A DNA stretch of 16,650 nucleotides, taken from Limosilactobacillus antri DSM 16041 (lineage in GTDB: Bacteria; Bacillota; Bacilli; Lactobacillales; Lactobacillaceae). Made by a program: the position numbers and the translations under genes. Each line of letters opens with the position of its first letter. The stretch's first letter is position 1. Shown here in pieces: positions 1 through 11,464 of this stretch. The notes under the pieces are model-generated. The model did not search any database and was not told where the DNA came from. It worked only from the letters and a program-made list of their open reading frames with translations. Location of the stretch: assembly GCF_000160835.1 (NCBI RefSeq), contig NZ_GG700733.1:626400-643049 (forward strand). The letters run 5' to 3'.

Positions 1-22
1 TTGTTTTTAAATCGTAAACCAG

Positions 23-46
23 TTCCCCGGGGAAAAATGCTATAAT
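23..46 (+). promoter_or_regulatory. Extended -10 promoter with adjacent palindrome
   Basis: A perfect TATAAT hexamer at 41-46 is preceded by TGC (38-40), giving an extended -10 element. No good -35 lies 16-18 bases upstream. The perfect 12-bp palindrome TTCCCCGGGGAA at 23-34 lies just upstream of the -10 and could be an operator or simply part of the upstream region. The promoter would drive the glucosaminidase-xpt-purK-like unit. The call rests on motif reading only. Confidence 0.6.
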
Positions 47-90
47 CAACATTGGTTATTTTTAAATTGAATTTACAACTATGAGTACTC

Positions 91-97
91 AGGGAGG
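91..97 (+). promoter_or_regulatory. Ribosome binding site that selects a TTG start
   Basis: AGGGAGG at 91-97 lies 7 bases before an in-frame TTG at 105-107. The upstream in-frame ATG at 81 has only AT-rich sequence before it and would place this strong Shine-Dalgarno sequence inside the coding region. The TTG is therefore the better start. Confidence 0.75.
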
Positions 98-104
98 ATT
101 TCCA

Positions 105-1333
<1,229 letters not shown>

Positions 1334-1345
1334 GGGGGTTATGAC

Positions 1346-2518
1346 ATGAGTGGGGATGCACTGTACCCGGGAAGTACGCTCGGGATTATTGGAATCAACC
1401 GTAACGGCGGGGCACTGATTGCTGCCGCCAAGAAGGCGGGCTTTAACGTAGGGGTGTACGTTGATCACGCCCAGCCCGCTATTACCAAGATGGCTGACTT
1501 TACCATCGTCGGTGCCTATAACGACAAGGACAAGCTGACCGAATTTGGGCAAAATAGTGACGCGGTCATTTACCAGACGCCGAACATCGACTCCCGGGTA
1601 ATCCGTTTCCTGAGCCAGTTTGCGGCGGTACCGCAGGGGATCAACGGCCTGGAAATTGTTCAGGACCGGCTGATGGAACGGGCCTTCCTTGACCAGATCA
1701 ACATTAACATCGCCCCTTACGTGACGGTGGTGAGCCTTGATGACGTCTACCAGTCCATCGATTCAATCGGCTACCCCGCCCTGCTTAAGCCGATCCAGCG
1801 GGGAATTGGCGAGCAGTCGATGATGATTGCCCGCCAGTCCGACATCGCCCGGGCGGCGGACTTCATCAGCACTGGGACCTACCTCTTGGAATCGTGGATC
1901 GACCACACCGCGGAGTACACGATGACGGCGGCCACGGATGGGGACCAGGTGGAAATCTACCCATTAGCGAAGCTGCAATTTTCTGCGGACCGGCAGCTGA
2001 TTGCCGTTGCCACCCCCGCCGTGGTTGATGACGCCCTGCTGACTGAGATGCAGCGGATTGTGAAGAGCGTTGCCAGTTCGCTGGAATACCACGGGGTGTT
2101 CTCTCTGAACTTCTACGTTACGGCCAACGGTTCCCTGTACGTGAAGAACATCGAGTTAGGTATGACCTCCATTGCCAACGTCTATGACAGCTCGGCCAAC
2201 GTGACCCAGTATGACGAACAGCTGCGGGCCGCGGTGGGAATGCCGCTGCACATCGTCCGTTCCCTGCAGCCGGCCCTGCTGATGGTGATTCGCAAGAAGC
2301 AGGAGGCTGCCATCCAGCGGCAATGGCTGCTCAAGGATAACTGGCAGTTCCGCCTGTTTGACCTGCCGGCGGTCGATGATGATAGTCTGATCGGCTTCGT
2401 TTGGGTGACCGGCAGCAGCAGTTTGGACGAGCTGGAGGACCAGGTCGATGATACGGAGGTCTGGGACGAACCCATCGCCCCGAATGACGCCCCGCAGAAC
2501 AACGACGATGAAATCTGA
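1346..2518 (+). CDS. Divergent PurK-like ATP-grasp protein
   Basis: Resembles the ATP-dependent PurK family (N5-carboxyaminoimidazole ribonucleotide synthase; AIR + bicarbonate + ATP). Length is 390 residues against about 370-390 for PurK. The N-terminal pre-ATP-grasp fold is present, but the usual GGGQLG loop reads GINRNGG (residues 16-22). The middle has the recognisable GYPALLKPIQRGIGEQS (ATP loop) and LLESWID regions. The segment that normally reads NEIAPRPHNSGH, which supplies metal- and substrate-binding residues, reads KNIELGMTSIAN at 267-278, although the following QYDEQLRAAVGMPL matches PurK well. The final 20-25 residues are highly acidic (DDTEVWDEP, then NNDDEI). The protein is therefore homologous to PurK but may not make N5-CAIR. 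Its position after xpt suggests a purine-linked role or altered substrate. A GGGGGTTATGACATG context supplies a weak SD at about 1335-1338. Confidence 0.8.
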   Translation: MSGDALYPGSTLGIIGINRNGGALIAAAKKAGFNVGVYVDHAQPAITKMADFTIVGAYNDKDKLTEFGQNSDAVIYQTPNIDSRVIRFLSQFAAVPQGINGLEIVQDRLMERAFLDQININIAPYVTVVSLDDVYQSIDSIGYPALLKPIQRGIGEQSMMIARQSDIARAADFISTGTYLLESWIDHTAEYTMTAATDGDQVEIYPLAKLQFSADRQLIAVATPAVVDDALLTEMQRIVKSVASSLEYHGVFSLNFYVTANGSLYVKNIELGMTSIANVYDSSANVTQYDEQLRAAVGMPLHIVRSLQPALLMVIRKKQEAAIQRQWLLKDNWQFRLFDLPAVDDDSLIGFVWVTGSSSLDELEDQVDDTEVWDEPIAPNDAPQNNDDEI

Positions 2519-2525
2519 TAAGAGC

Positions 2526-2584
2526 AAAATAACCTGTTAAAAGGGCCAGACGGCTAACCAGTCGCGAGGCCCTTGGTTATTTTT
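2526..2584 (+). terminator. Nested-stem intrinsic terminator after the purK-like gene
   Basis: Outer arms AAAATAACC (2526-2534) and GGTTATTTT (2575-2583) enclose inner arms AAGGGCC (2541-2547) and GGCCCTT (2568-2574), with U-rich sequence after. A-rich sequence on the left means it could also act on the opposite strand. It separates the xpt unit from pcrA. Confidence 0.8.
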
Positions 2585-2597
2585 CTCGCCGCTTTTT

Positions 2598-2606
2598 TGT
2601 TATAAT
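2598..2606 (+). promoter_or_regulatory. Extended -10 promoter of the pcrA operon
   Basis: TGT-TATAAT at 2598-2606 is a perfect extended -10, starting about 14 bases after the preceding terminator. The -35 position (about 2578-2583, TATTTT) is poor and overlaps the terminator tail. The predicted transcript would start near 2613, leaving a leader of about 30 bases before the GTG start. Confidence 0.6.
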
Positions 2607-2642
2607 ATTAGCCGATTGAATTTGAAGAGAGGATGGAACGGC

Positions 2643-4931
2643 GTGAGCAATAGTCAAGCATTGTTAGAGGGAATGAATGATAAGCAGGCTGAGGCGGTCC
2701 TGACGACGGAAGGACCACTCCTGGTCATGGCTGGAGCGGGTTCCGGAAAGACCCGGGTCTTGACGCACCGGGTGGCCTACCTGATCGAAGAAAAGGGGGT
2801 CTTGCCGTGGAATATCCTGGCGATTACCTTTACTAATAAAGCCGCTAAGGAAATGCAGGAACGGGTTGGCAAGCTCCTGGGCGAGGGGGCCCAGGATATC
2901 TGGGTTTCCACCTTCCACTCCCTGTGTGTCCGGATTTTACGGCGGGATATTGAAAAGCTCGGCTATAACCGGGCCTTTACGATTGCTGACACGAGCGAGC
3001 AGCGGACCCTGATGAAGCAGGTCTGTGCGGAGCTCAACATTGACCCGAAAAAATTTGACCCGCGGAGTATCCTCAGCACGATTTCAAACGCCAAAAACGC
3101 CCTGCTGACGCCGCAAGAATACGCGGCCAAGGCGGGCAGCGACAATAATCCCCACAGTATGTACAGCCAGGTCGTCGCTCGGGCCTACAAACTCTACCAG
3201 GAACAGCTGGAGGCTAACCAGGCCCTCGACTTTGACGACCTAATTATGAAAACGATTGAGCTGTTTGAACAGGACCAAGAAACCCTGGAATTCTACCAGG
3301 ACCGCTTCCACTACATCCACGTCGATGAATACCAGGACACCAACGATGCCCAGTACAAGCTGGTCCACATGCTGGCGGACAAGTACGAAAATATCTGCGT
3401 GGTCGGGGATGCTGACCAGAGCATCTACGGCTGGCGGGGGGCCAACATTGAGAACATCCTGAATTTTGAGCGGGACTACCCCGGCGCCCACACGGTGATG
3501 CTGGAGCAGAACTACCGGTCAACGCAAAACATCCTGGACGCCGCTAACGAGGTCATCAAGAATAATAACGGGCGGAAGGACAAGAACCTCTGGACCGAAA
3601 ATGGCCGGGGGGATAAGATTAGTTACTACCAGGCCCAAAACGAGCACGACGAGGCCCAGTACATCGTTTCTAAGATCCAGGAAGAACACGCTCAGCATGG
3701 CTACCACTACAACGACTTTGCCATCCTCTACCGGACCAACGCCCAGTCGCGGGTGATCGAAGAAACCTTCATGAAGTCCAGCGTACCGTACACGATGGTC
3801 GGGGGGCACAAGTTCTACGACCGGAAGGAAATCCGCGACATCCTGGCCTACCTGACTTTGATCGTCAACCACCAGGATTCGATGAGCTTTAGCCGGGTTG
3901 TCAACACACCGAAGCGGGGGATCGGCTTGACCAGTGTTGAGCACCTGCGCGAATTTGCCAATGACAACCACTGGTCCCTACTGGAGGCCAGCCAAAACGT
4001 CGATATTGCCAACACGATTACCGCCCGGACCCGGAACAAGCTGGCCGACTTTGGGCAATTAATCAAGGACCTGGACCAGCAGGCTGACTTCCTCAGCATT
4101 ACCGACCTGACGGACCAGATCCTGGAGCGGTCGGGCTACAACCAGATGCTCCGCAAGGATAACAGCCTGGAAGCCCAGGCCCGGCAGGAAAACCTGGACG
4201 AATTCAAGTCCGTGACCCAGGAGTATGACAAGCAGCACGCCGACGATGACGTTGATAACCGGCAGAAGCTCGTCAACTTCCTAGCTGATCTGGCCCTGGT
4301 GTCCGACCAGGACGACGTTGACGAACAGGCCCCGGCAGTGACCCTGATGACCCTGCACGCGGCTAAAGGACTGGAGTTCCCGGTCGTCTTCCTAGTGGGG
4401 ATGGAAGAGGGGATCTTCCCCCTGTCCCGGGCCCTGCTGGAGGATGACGAGCTGGAAGAAGAACGCCGCTTAGCCTACGTCGGCATTACCCGGGCGAAGA
4501 AGAAGCTCTACCTGACGAACGCAGTCTCCCGGCTCCTGTACGGCCGGGTCCAACGCAACCAGCCGTCCCGCTTTGTCGAGGAAATCAGTCCCGAATTGTT
4601 GGAAGAGGAGGGCGGTATGAACAGCTTCGGCGGCGGTCGTCTGCCGTTCGACAAGCGGGCCGCCATGAAGCCGACTTACCGCAGCCAGCAGGCCAAGCAC
4701 CACTACCGCGATGCCGGCAAGCGGGTTGCCCCGGTTACCAATTCTGGAACCGGCGCGGATAAGCTCAGCTGGAAGGCTGGCGATAAGGTGACCCACAAGA
4801 AGTGGGGCCAGGGGACGGTTGTCAAAATTAGCGGGACCGGTAATGACATGGAATTGGACATTGCCTTCCCCAACCAGGGCGTTAAGCGGCTCCTGGCCAG
4901 CTTTGCCCCGATCAAAAAGGTGACGGATTAA
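2643..4931 (+). CDS. pcrA: ATP-dependent DNA helicase PcrA (UvrD/Rep family)
   Basis: Superfamily 1A 3'-5' DNA helicase used in nucleotide excision repair, rolling-circle plasmid replication and clearing of RecA filaments and stalled RNA polymerase. From the GTG at 2643 the protein has 762 residues. Visible motifs are the Q motif (MNDKQAEAV), Walker A GAGSGKT (31-37), ITFTNKAAKEM, Walker B DEYQDTN (D228-E229), GDADQSIYGWRGA, EQNYRST, TLMTLHAAKGLEF and the VGITRAKKKL motif. The C-terminal Tudor-like domain (about 710-760, WKAGDKVTHKKWGQGTV) is the part known to contact RNA polymerase in PcrA/UvrD. GTG is chosen because GAAGAGAGG (2624-2632) lies 10 bases upstream. An in-frame TTG at 2616 has no SD and lies almost on the predicted transcription start. 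ligA follows 21 bases downstream, the common Firmicute pair. Confidence 0.97.
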   Translation: MSNSQALLEGMNDKQAEAVLTTEGPLLVMAGAGSGKTRVLTHRVAYLIEEKGVLPWNILAITFTNKAAKEMQERVGKLLGEGAQDIWVSTFHSLCVRILRRDIEKLGYNRAFTIADTSEQRTLMKQVCAELNIDPKKFDPRSILSTISNAKNALLTPQEYAAKAGSDNNPHSMYSQVVARAYKLYQEQLEANQALDFDDLIMKTIELFEQDQETLEFYQDRFHYIHVDEYQDTNDAQYKLVHMLADKYENICVVGDADQSIYGWRGANIENILNFERDYPGAHTVMLEQNYRSTQNILDAANEVIKNNNGRKDKNLWTENGRGDKISYYQAQNEHDEAQYIVSKIQEEHAQHGYHYNDFAILYRTNAQSRVIEETFMKSSVPYTMVGGHKFYDRKEIRDILAYLTLIVNHQDSMSFSRVVNTPKRGIGLTSVEHLREFANDNHWSLLEASQNVDIANTITARTRNKLADFGQLIKDLDQQADFLSITDLTDQILERSGYNQMLRKDNSLEAQARQENLDEFKSVTQEYDKQHADDDVDNRQKLVNFLADLALVSDQDDVDEQAPAVTLMTLHAAKGLEFPVVFLVGMEEGIFPLSRALLEDDELEEERRLAYVGITRAKKKLYLTNAVSRLLYGRVQRNQPSRFVEEISPELLEEEGGMNSFGGGRLPFDKRAAMKPTYRSQQAKHHYRDAGKRVAPVTNSGTGADKLSWKAGDKVTHKKWGQGTVVKISGTGNDMELDIAFPNQGVKRLLASFAPIKKVTD

Positions 4932-4949
4932 CAAAAAAGTGAGGCCTAA

Positions 4950-6989
<2,040 letters not shown>

Positions 6990-6992
6990 ATC

Positions 6993-8102
6993 GTGAAGCG
7001 AACTATCAAGAAAATTGCAACCGCCACGGCGCTGCTGGCGAGCGTGGTCGTGCTGGCCTCGTGTGGGAAGAATTCAGCGAAGAATTACAGCACCACCGGG
7101 TCAGGCAACGGCAACTACCAAGGGGTCATTCAAAACGGGCGGTACAAGACCAGCAAGGCCCGTGGGATCAACGTGGCCCAAAACGATAACCAGTTTAACC
7201 AGAAGAGCTTTGAAAGCGGCCTGACCCAGGTTTCCAAGCGGGTCTTTTCGCCGAAGAACTACATTTTCCAGGAGGGGCAGTACTTAGATACCAGCACTTT
7301 GCAAAGCTGGCTGGCGCGGAAGTCGGCCAAGAATCCGGAGGGGCTGAATCCCGCCCAGGGAAAGAAGAGCGACCCGAACCCTGAATACGTCCAGCAAATC
7401 GAAGAACAGGACTACATGACCGATAATGGCCGGTCAATGAAGCTCAAGGGCGTGGTGATCGGGGTCGGGATTAACTCCGAATACAACTACCAAAAGAAGA
7501 CTGACGGCCCGTCCTACACGAAGAAAATCAGCCAAGACGAGGTTCGGCGCCAGGGGGAAATTGCCGCGCAGAAGATTTTGACCCGGCTGCGCCAGAAGAA
7601 GGCCTTGCAAAACGTCCCAATCGTGATTGCCCTCTACAAGCAGGCACCAGACGACAGCCTGGTCGGCGGCAGTTTCTTTGCGTACAGTAAGAACAACGGT
7701 AATAAGATTAGCGGCTGGACGAAGCTGGATTACAAGACGATGGTCCTGCCGAAGGCGTCGGCCACGAACGCCCAGAACAGCGCTGATTCAACCGATAACG
7801 ATAATTTTGCCAACTTCAAGAGCCAGATTCAAAACTTCTTCCCGAACCTGAGCGGGGTGACCGCCCAGGCCCAATACCACAATGGCAACCTCGCGGGGAT
7901 GCACATTACGGTGACGACCCAGTTTTATAGCCAAACGGAGATTACCAGCTTTACCCAGTACATCGCCCGGGCGGCGAAGCGCTACCTGCCGAGTGGAATC
8001 CCGATTGATATTCGGATCCAATCGGATTCTGAGATGCAGGCAATCGTTTACCGGGATGCCGGTTCCGACACCTTCCGGACCCACATCTTAGATTCATACT
8101 AA
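6993..8102 (+). CDS. camS: CamS-family lipoprotein (sex pheromone precursor family)
   Basis: Lipoprotein of the CamS family, named for the Enterococcus faecalis precursor of pheromone cAM373; the general cellular role of the mature protein is unknown. The protein has 369 residues. A signal peptide (basic MKRTIKK, then hydrophobic residues 8-20) ends in the lipobox L21-A22-S23-C24, so C24 should be lipidated and the mature protein held on the outer face of the membrane. The mature part has family-like stretches such as GVVIGVGINSEYNY, VPIVIALYKQAPDDSLVGGSF and the C-terminal YLPSGIPIDIRIQSDSEMQAIVYRD. The GTG start has AAGGAGG at 6975-6981, inside the last codons of ligA, so translation may be coupled. 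The seven residues before the lipid cysteine are SVVVLAS. Confidence 0.93.
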   Translation: MKRTIKKIATATALLASVVVLASCGKNSAKNYSTTGSGNGNYQGVIQNGRYKTSKARGINVAQNDNQFNQKSFESGLTQVSKRVFSPKNYIFQEGQYLDTSTLQSWLARKSAKNPEGLNPAQGKKSDPNPEYVQQIEEQDYMTDNGRSMKLKGVVIGVGINSEYNYQKKTDGPSYTKKISQDEVRRQGEIAAQKILTRLRQKKALQNVPIVIALYKQAPDDSLVGGSFFAYSKNNGNKISGWTKLDYKTMVLPKASATNAQNSADSTDNDNFANFKSQIQNFFPNLSGVTAQAQYHNGNLAGMHITVTTQFYSQTEITSFTQYIARAAKRYLPSGIPIDIRIQSDSEMQAIVYRDAGSDTFRTHILDSY

Positions 8103-8111
8103 TGTTTAACT

Positions 8112-8150
8112 AAGGATCGCAGCGATGGCTGACGGTCCTTTTGCTTTCTT
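8112..8150 (+). terminator. Intrinsic terminator after camS
   Basis: AAGGATCG (8112-8119) pairs with CGGTCCTT (8133-8140), including one U-G pair, around a 13-base loop. A U-rich tail (TTTTGCTTTCTT) follows. It closes the pcrA-ligA-camS operon. Confidence 0.85.
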
Positions 8151-8184
8151 ACGGCATAATTCAATAAAAAAATCAGTCATTCTG

Positions 8185-8193
8185 TGCTAGAAT
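8185..8193 (+). promoter_or_regulatory. Extended -10 promoter of gatCAB-dagK
   Basis: TGC-TAGAAT at 8185-8193 is an extended -10 placed between the camS terminator and gatC. No convincing -35 lies 17 bases upstream (an A-rich run). The implied leader is about 40 bases. Confidence 0.55.
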
Positions 8194-8238
8194 TGTTAAT
8201 TGTATATGTACTTAATTTTGAGAAAAGAGGTAGAAATG

Positions 8239-8556
8239 ATGGCCAGTAAGATCACTGAGCAGGAAGTAAAGCACGTTGCAGAACTTGCTAAACTGGAATT
8301 CCCCCAGGCAGAGCTTGAACAATTCACGACTCAGCTGGGAAGCATTATCGATATGTTTGAGGAAATCGCCAATGAGGATACGGACGGCGTTGAACCAATG
8401 ACCAACGCGACCGACCGGGTCAATGCCATGCGTGAGGACAAGGCGGTCAAGGCGAGCCCAGAAGAAACCGCGGCATTATTGAAGAACGCTCCAGATGCGG
8501 CTGACGGCTACATCCGGGTTCCGGTAATCATTGATGAAAGTGAGGATGGCGAATAA
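8239..8556 (+). CDS. gatC: Asp/Glu-tRNA amidotransferase subunit C
   Basis: Small stabilising subunit of GatCAB, which converts misacylated Glu-tRNA(Gln) and Asp-tRNA(Asn) to the cognate amides. It has 105 residues, typical for GatC (about 95-105). The family pattern VKHVAELAKLEF, the central FEEIANEDTDGVEPM and the end region DGYIRVPVIID are visible. Start choice: AAAAGAGG (8223-8230) precedes two adjacent ATGs at 8236 and 8239. The second has the better spacing of 8 and gives the usual MASKIT-type beginning. An upstream in-frame TTG at 8200 lies at about the predicted transcription start and is rejected. The stop overlaps the gatA start by one base. Confidence 0.95.
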   Translation: MASKITEQEVKHVAELAKLEFPQAELEQFTTQLGSIIDMFEEIANEDTDGVEPMTNATDRVNAMREDKAVKASPEETAALLKNAPDAADGYIRVPVIIDESEDGE

Positions 8557-10028
8557 TGGATTTTTACCAAACAGACCTCAGCCAGCTCCATGATGACCTG
8601 GTAAACAAGAAGATCAGCGCCACAGAACTGACCAGGGAAACCCTCGACCACATCAAGGGCAATGACGACCAGGTCAAGGCGTTCTTAACGCTGGACGAAG
8701 AAGGGGCCATGAAGCAGGCCCAGGCAGTCGACGAAGCCGGGATTAGTGCCGACCAGCTGCTTGCCGGGATCCCGCTGGCGGTCAAGGATAACATCTTGAC
8801 GAAGGGGCTGCGGACGACCGCGGCTTCCAAGATGCTGGAAAACTTCACGCCTGTGTACGACGCAACGGTGGTTGAAAAGCTGAAGCAGGCGGGTTACGTC
8901 AACGTTGGGAAGACCAACCTGGACGAATTTGCCATGGGTTCCTCGACGGAAAACTCCGCCTTCTTTACCACCCATAACCCGTGGGACCTGACCCGGGTAC
9001 CGGGCGGTTCTTCAGGTGGTTCCGCAGCCGCGGTGGCCGCGGGTGACGTCCTGGGGGCACTCGGGACCGACACTGGTGGTTCCATCCGGATGCCCGCTTC
9101 CTTCAACGGAATTGTCGGCATGAAGCCAACCTATGGCCGGGTTTCACGGTGGGGAATCATCGCCTTTGGTTCCAGCTTTGACCAGGTTGGCTGGCTGACC
9201 CGGTCCGTTAAGGATAACGCCTACCTGACCGCTTTGATTGCCGGCAACGACGAACACGACACGACCTCTTCGCTCAAGGAAGTTCCGGACTGGGCGGCCC
9301 AGCTGAATGATTCCACAAGCATTAAGGGCCTCAAGATTGCCGTACCAAAGGAATACTACGATGGCCTGCGCGCTGATGTAAAGGCCGTTATCAAGGCCGC
9401 CCTGGACCACCTGGAATCCCTGGGGGCAACCGTGGACGAAGTGAGCCTGCCGCACACCCACGATGGGGTTCCGGCTTACTACATCCTGGCCTCATCCGAA
9501 GCCTCATCGAACTTACAGCGGTATGATGGGATTCGTTACGGCTACCGGGCACCGGAAGCGAAGAACCTGGAAGAAGTGTATGTCAAGTCCCGTTCCCAAG
9601 GATTTGGGGATGAAGTTAAGCGCCGGATTATGCTGGGGACCTTCTCCCTGTCAGCCGGCTTCTATGACGCTTACTTCAACAAGGCCGCCAAGGTTCGCCG
9701 CCTGATTAGTGATGACTTCACCAAGGTCTTCAAGGATTACGACCTGATCGTTGGTGCTACCGGGGCTTCCACGGCCTTCAAGATTGGTGCCGAAATCGAC
9801 GATCCGAAGACGATGTACATGAACGATGTGCTGACCGTGCCGGTAAACATGGCCGGTCTGCCAGCAATGTCACTGCCGGCCGGCTTCTCCGCTGAAGACG
9901 GGATGCCAGTGGGCCTGCAGCTGATTGGGAAGCCGTTTGACGAGCAGACCATCTACAACACTGGTTACGTCTTTGAACAGACGACTGACTTCCACCAGAA
10001 GACCCCACAGTTAGGAGGACAGAACTAA
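8556..10028 (+). CDS. gatA: Asp/Glu-tRNA amidotransferase subunit A (amidase)
   Basis: Catalytic amidase of GatCAB. It hydrolyses glutamine and passes ammonia to GatB for transamidation of Glu-tRNA(Gln) and Asp-tRNA(Asn). The 490 residues fit the family. The amidase-signature Ser-cisSer-Lys triad is complete: K77 in AVKDN, S152 in [14 protein letters not shown] and S176 in [14 protein letters not shown]. The C-terminal [14 protein letters not shown] and [11 protein letters not shown] are also typical. The ATG shares its A with the last base of the gatC stop codon (TAATG arrangement), implying translational coupling. gatB begins one base after the stop. Confidence 0.98.
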   Translation: MDFYQTDLSQLHDDLVNKKISATELTRETLDHIKGNDDQVKAFLTLDEEGAMKQAQAVDEAGISADQLLAGIPLAVKDNILTKGLRTTAASKMLENFTPVYDATVVEKLKQAGYVNVGKTNLDEFAMGSSTENSAFFTTHNPWDLTRVPGGSSGGSAAAVAAGDVLGALGTDTGGSIRMPASFNGIVGMKPTYGRVSRWGIIAFGSSFDQVGWLTRSVKDNAYLTALIAGNDEHDTTSSLKEVPDWAAQLNDSTSIKGLKIAVPKEYYDGLRADVKAVIKAALDHLESLGATVDEVSLPHTHDGVPAYYILASSEASSNLQRYDGIRYGYRAPEAKNLEEVYVKSRSQGFGDEVKRRIMLGTFSLSAGFYDAYFNKAAKVRRLISDDFTKVFKDYDLIVGATGASTAFKIGAEIDDPKTMYMNDVLTVPVNMAGLPAMSLPAGFSAEDGMPVGLQLIGKPFDEQTIYNTGYVFEQTTDFHQKTPQLGGQN

Positions 10029-10029
10029 G

Positions 10030-11454
10030 ATGAACTTTCAAACAACCATTGGGCTTGAAGTCCACGTTGAATTAAAGACGAACTCTAAGATTTACAGTCC
10101 TTCACCGGTTGAATATGGTGACCAGCCGAACGCTAATACCAACGTGATTGACTGGGGGTACCCCGGGGTGCTGCCGACCTTGAACAAGGGCGTTGTCCGT
10201 GACGGGATCATGGCCGGCCTGGCCCTCCACGCCCAGATTGCCCGGCGGATGCACTTTGACCGGAAGAACTACTTCTACCCGGATAACCCGAAGGCCTACC
10301 AGATTACCCAGTCCGCGACGCCAATCGCCCACGACGGCTGGATTGAAATCGAGGTTGACGGTAAGAAGAAAAAGATCGGGATCGCGGAGATGCACATCGA
10401 AGAGGATGCCGGGAAGAACACCCACACCAGCAAGTATTCCTACGTCGACTTGAACCGGCAGGGCACCCCGCTGATCGAAATCGTTTCTAAGCCGGACATT
10501 GCTTCGCCAGAAGAAGCGGTGGCCTACCTGGAAGCACTCCGGCAGCGGATCCAGTTCACCGGGATTTCCGATGTGAAGATGGAAGAAGGGTCGATGCGGG
10601 TTGACACCAACATTTCGATTCGGCCAATCGGCGCTGACAAGTTTGGGACCAAGACGGAAATGAAGAACATCAACTCCTTCAACTACGTCCGCAAGGCCCT
10701 GGCCTTTGAAGAAAAGCGGCACCAAAACGTACTGCTCTCCGGTGGTCACATTGCCCAGGAAACGCGGCGTTACGATGAGCCAACCGGGACAACGATTTCG
10801 ATGCGGTCCAAGGAAGGGGCCGACGACTACCGGTACTTCCCTGAACCAGACCTGCCACCGGTAGAGGTCAGCGAAGACTGGATCAAGGAAATCGAGGGCG
10901 AAATGCCGGTAATGCCGGGTGAACGGCGGAAACACTACGTTGACGACCTCGGTCTGTCCGACTACGACGCGATGGTCCTGACCCAAACCAAGGAAATGTC
11001 CGACTTCTTTGAAGAAGCGATCAAGGATGGCGGCGACCCGAAGCGGGTAGCCAACTACCTGATGAACGACGTCAATTCCTACCTGAACGACCAGCACGTT
11101 GACCTCCAGGACACCAAGCTGACGCCAGCCAACCTGGCCGGGATGGTCAAGCTGATCGACGACGGGACGATTTCTTCTAAGATGGCCAAGAAGGTCTTCA
11201 AGGGAATTTTAAATGGTGAAGAACCACAGGCTTACGCTAAGGAACACGGCCTGGTCCAATTGTCCGACCCAGCCCAGCTGCAGCCAATTGTCGATGACGT
11301 TCTGGCAAACAACCAGCAATCCGTTGACGACTACAAGAACGGGAAGGACCGGGCAGTCGGCTACCTGATGGGCCAAATCATGAAGCAGACCCATGGGAAG
11401 GCCAACCCGAAGATCGTGACCCAGCTGCTGATGAAGTCGCTACAGGCGATGTAG
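10030..11454 (+). CDS. gatB: Asp/Glu-tRNA amidotransferase subunit B
   Basis: tRNA-binding and kinase subunit of GatCAB. It phosphorylates the carboxylate of the misacylated residue and receives ammonia from GatA. The 474 residues match GatB. Signatures seen: [20 protein letters not shown] at the N-terminus, the conserved block with [41 protein letters not shown], and the C-terminal YqeY-like tail ([18 protein letters not shown]). AGGAGG at 10013-10018, inside the end of gatA, provides the ribosome binding site. The presence of GatCAB implies the indirect route to Gln-tRNA and/or Asn-tRNA. Confidence 0.98.
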   Translation: MNFQTTIGLEVHVELKTNSKIYSPSPVEYGDQPNANTNVIDWGYPGVLPTLNKGVVRDGIMAGLALHAQIARRMHFDRKNYFYPDNPKAYQITQSATPIAHDGWIEIEVDGKKKKIGIAEMHIEEDAGKNTHTSKYSYVDLNRQGTPLIEIVSKPDIASPEEAVAYLEALRQRIQFTGISDVKMEEGSMRVDTNISIRPIGADKFGTKTEMKNINSFNYVRKALAFEEKRHQNVLLSGGHIAQETRRYDEPTGTTISMRSKEGADDYRYFPEPDLPPVEVSEDWIKEIEGEMPVMPGERRKHYVDDLGLSDYDAMVLTQTKEMSDFFEEAIKDGGDPKRVANYLMNDVNSYLNDQHVDLQDTKLTPANLAGMVKLIDDGTISSKMAKKVFKGILNGEEPQAYAKEHGLVQLSDPAQLQPIVDDVLANNQQSVDDYKNGKDRAVGYLMGQIMKQTHGKANPKIVTQLLMKSLQAM

Positions 11455-11464
11455 GAGGCTGACG

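Noticed and set aside
10102..11097. A 331-codon open frame on the minus strand inside gatB
   Set aside because: It is wholly antisense to a well-conserved gatB, has no ribosome binding site or recognisable domain, and its Val/Gly/Pro-rich composition is what the reverse complement of this codon usage produces.
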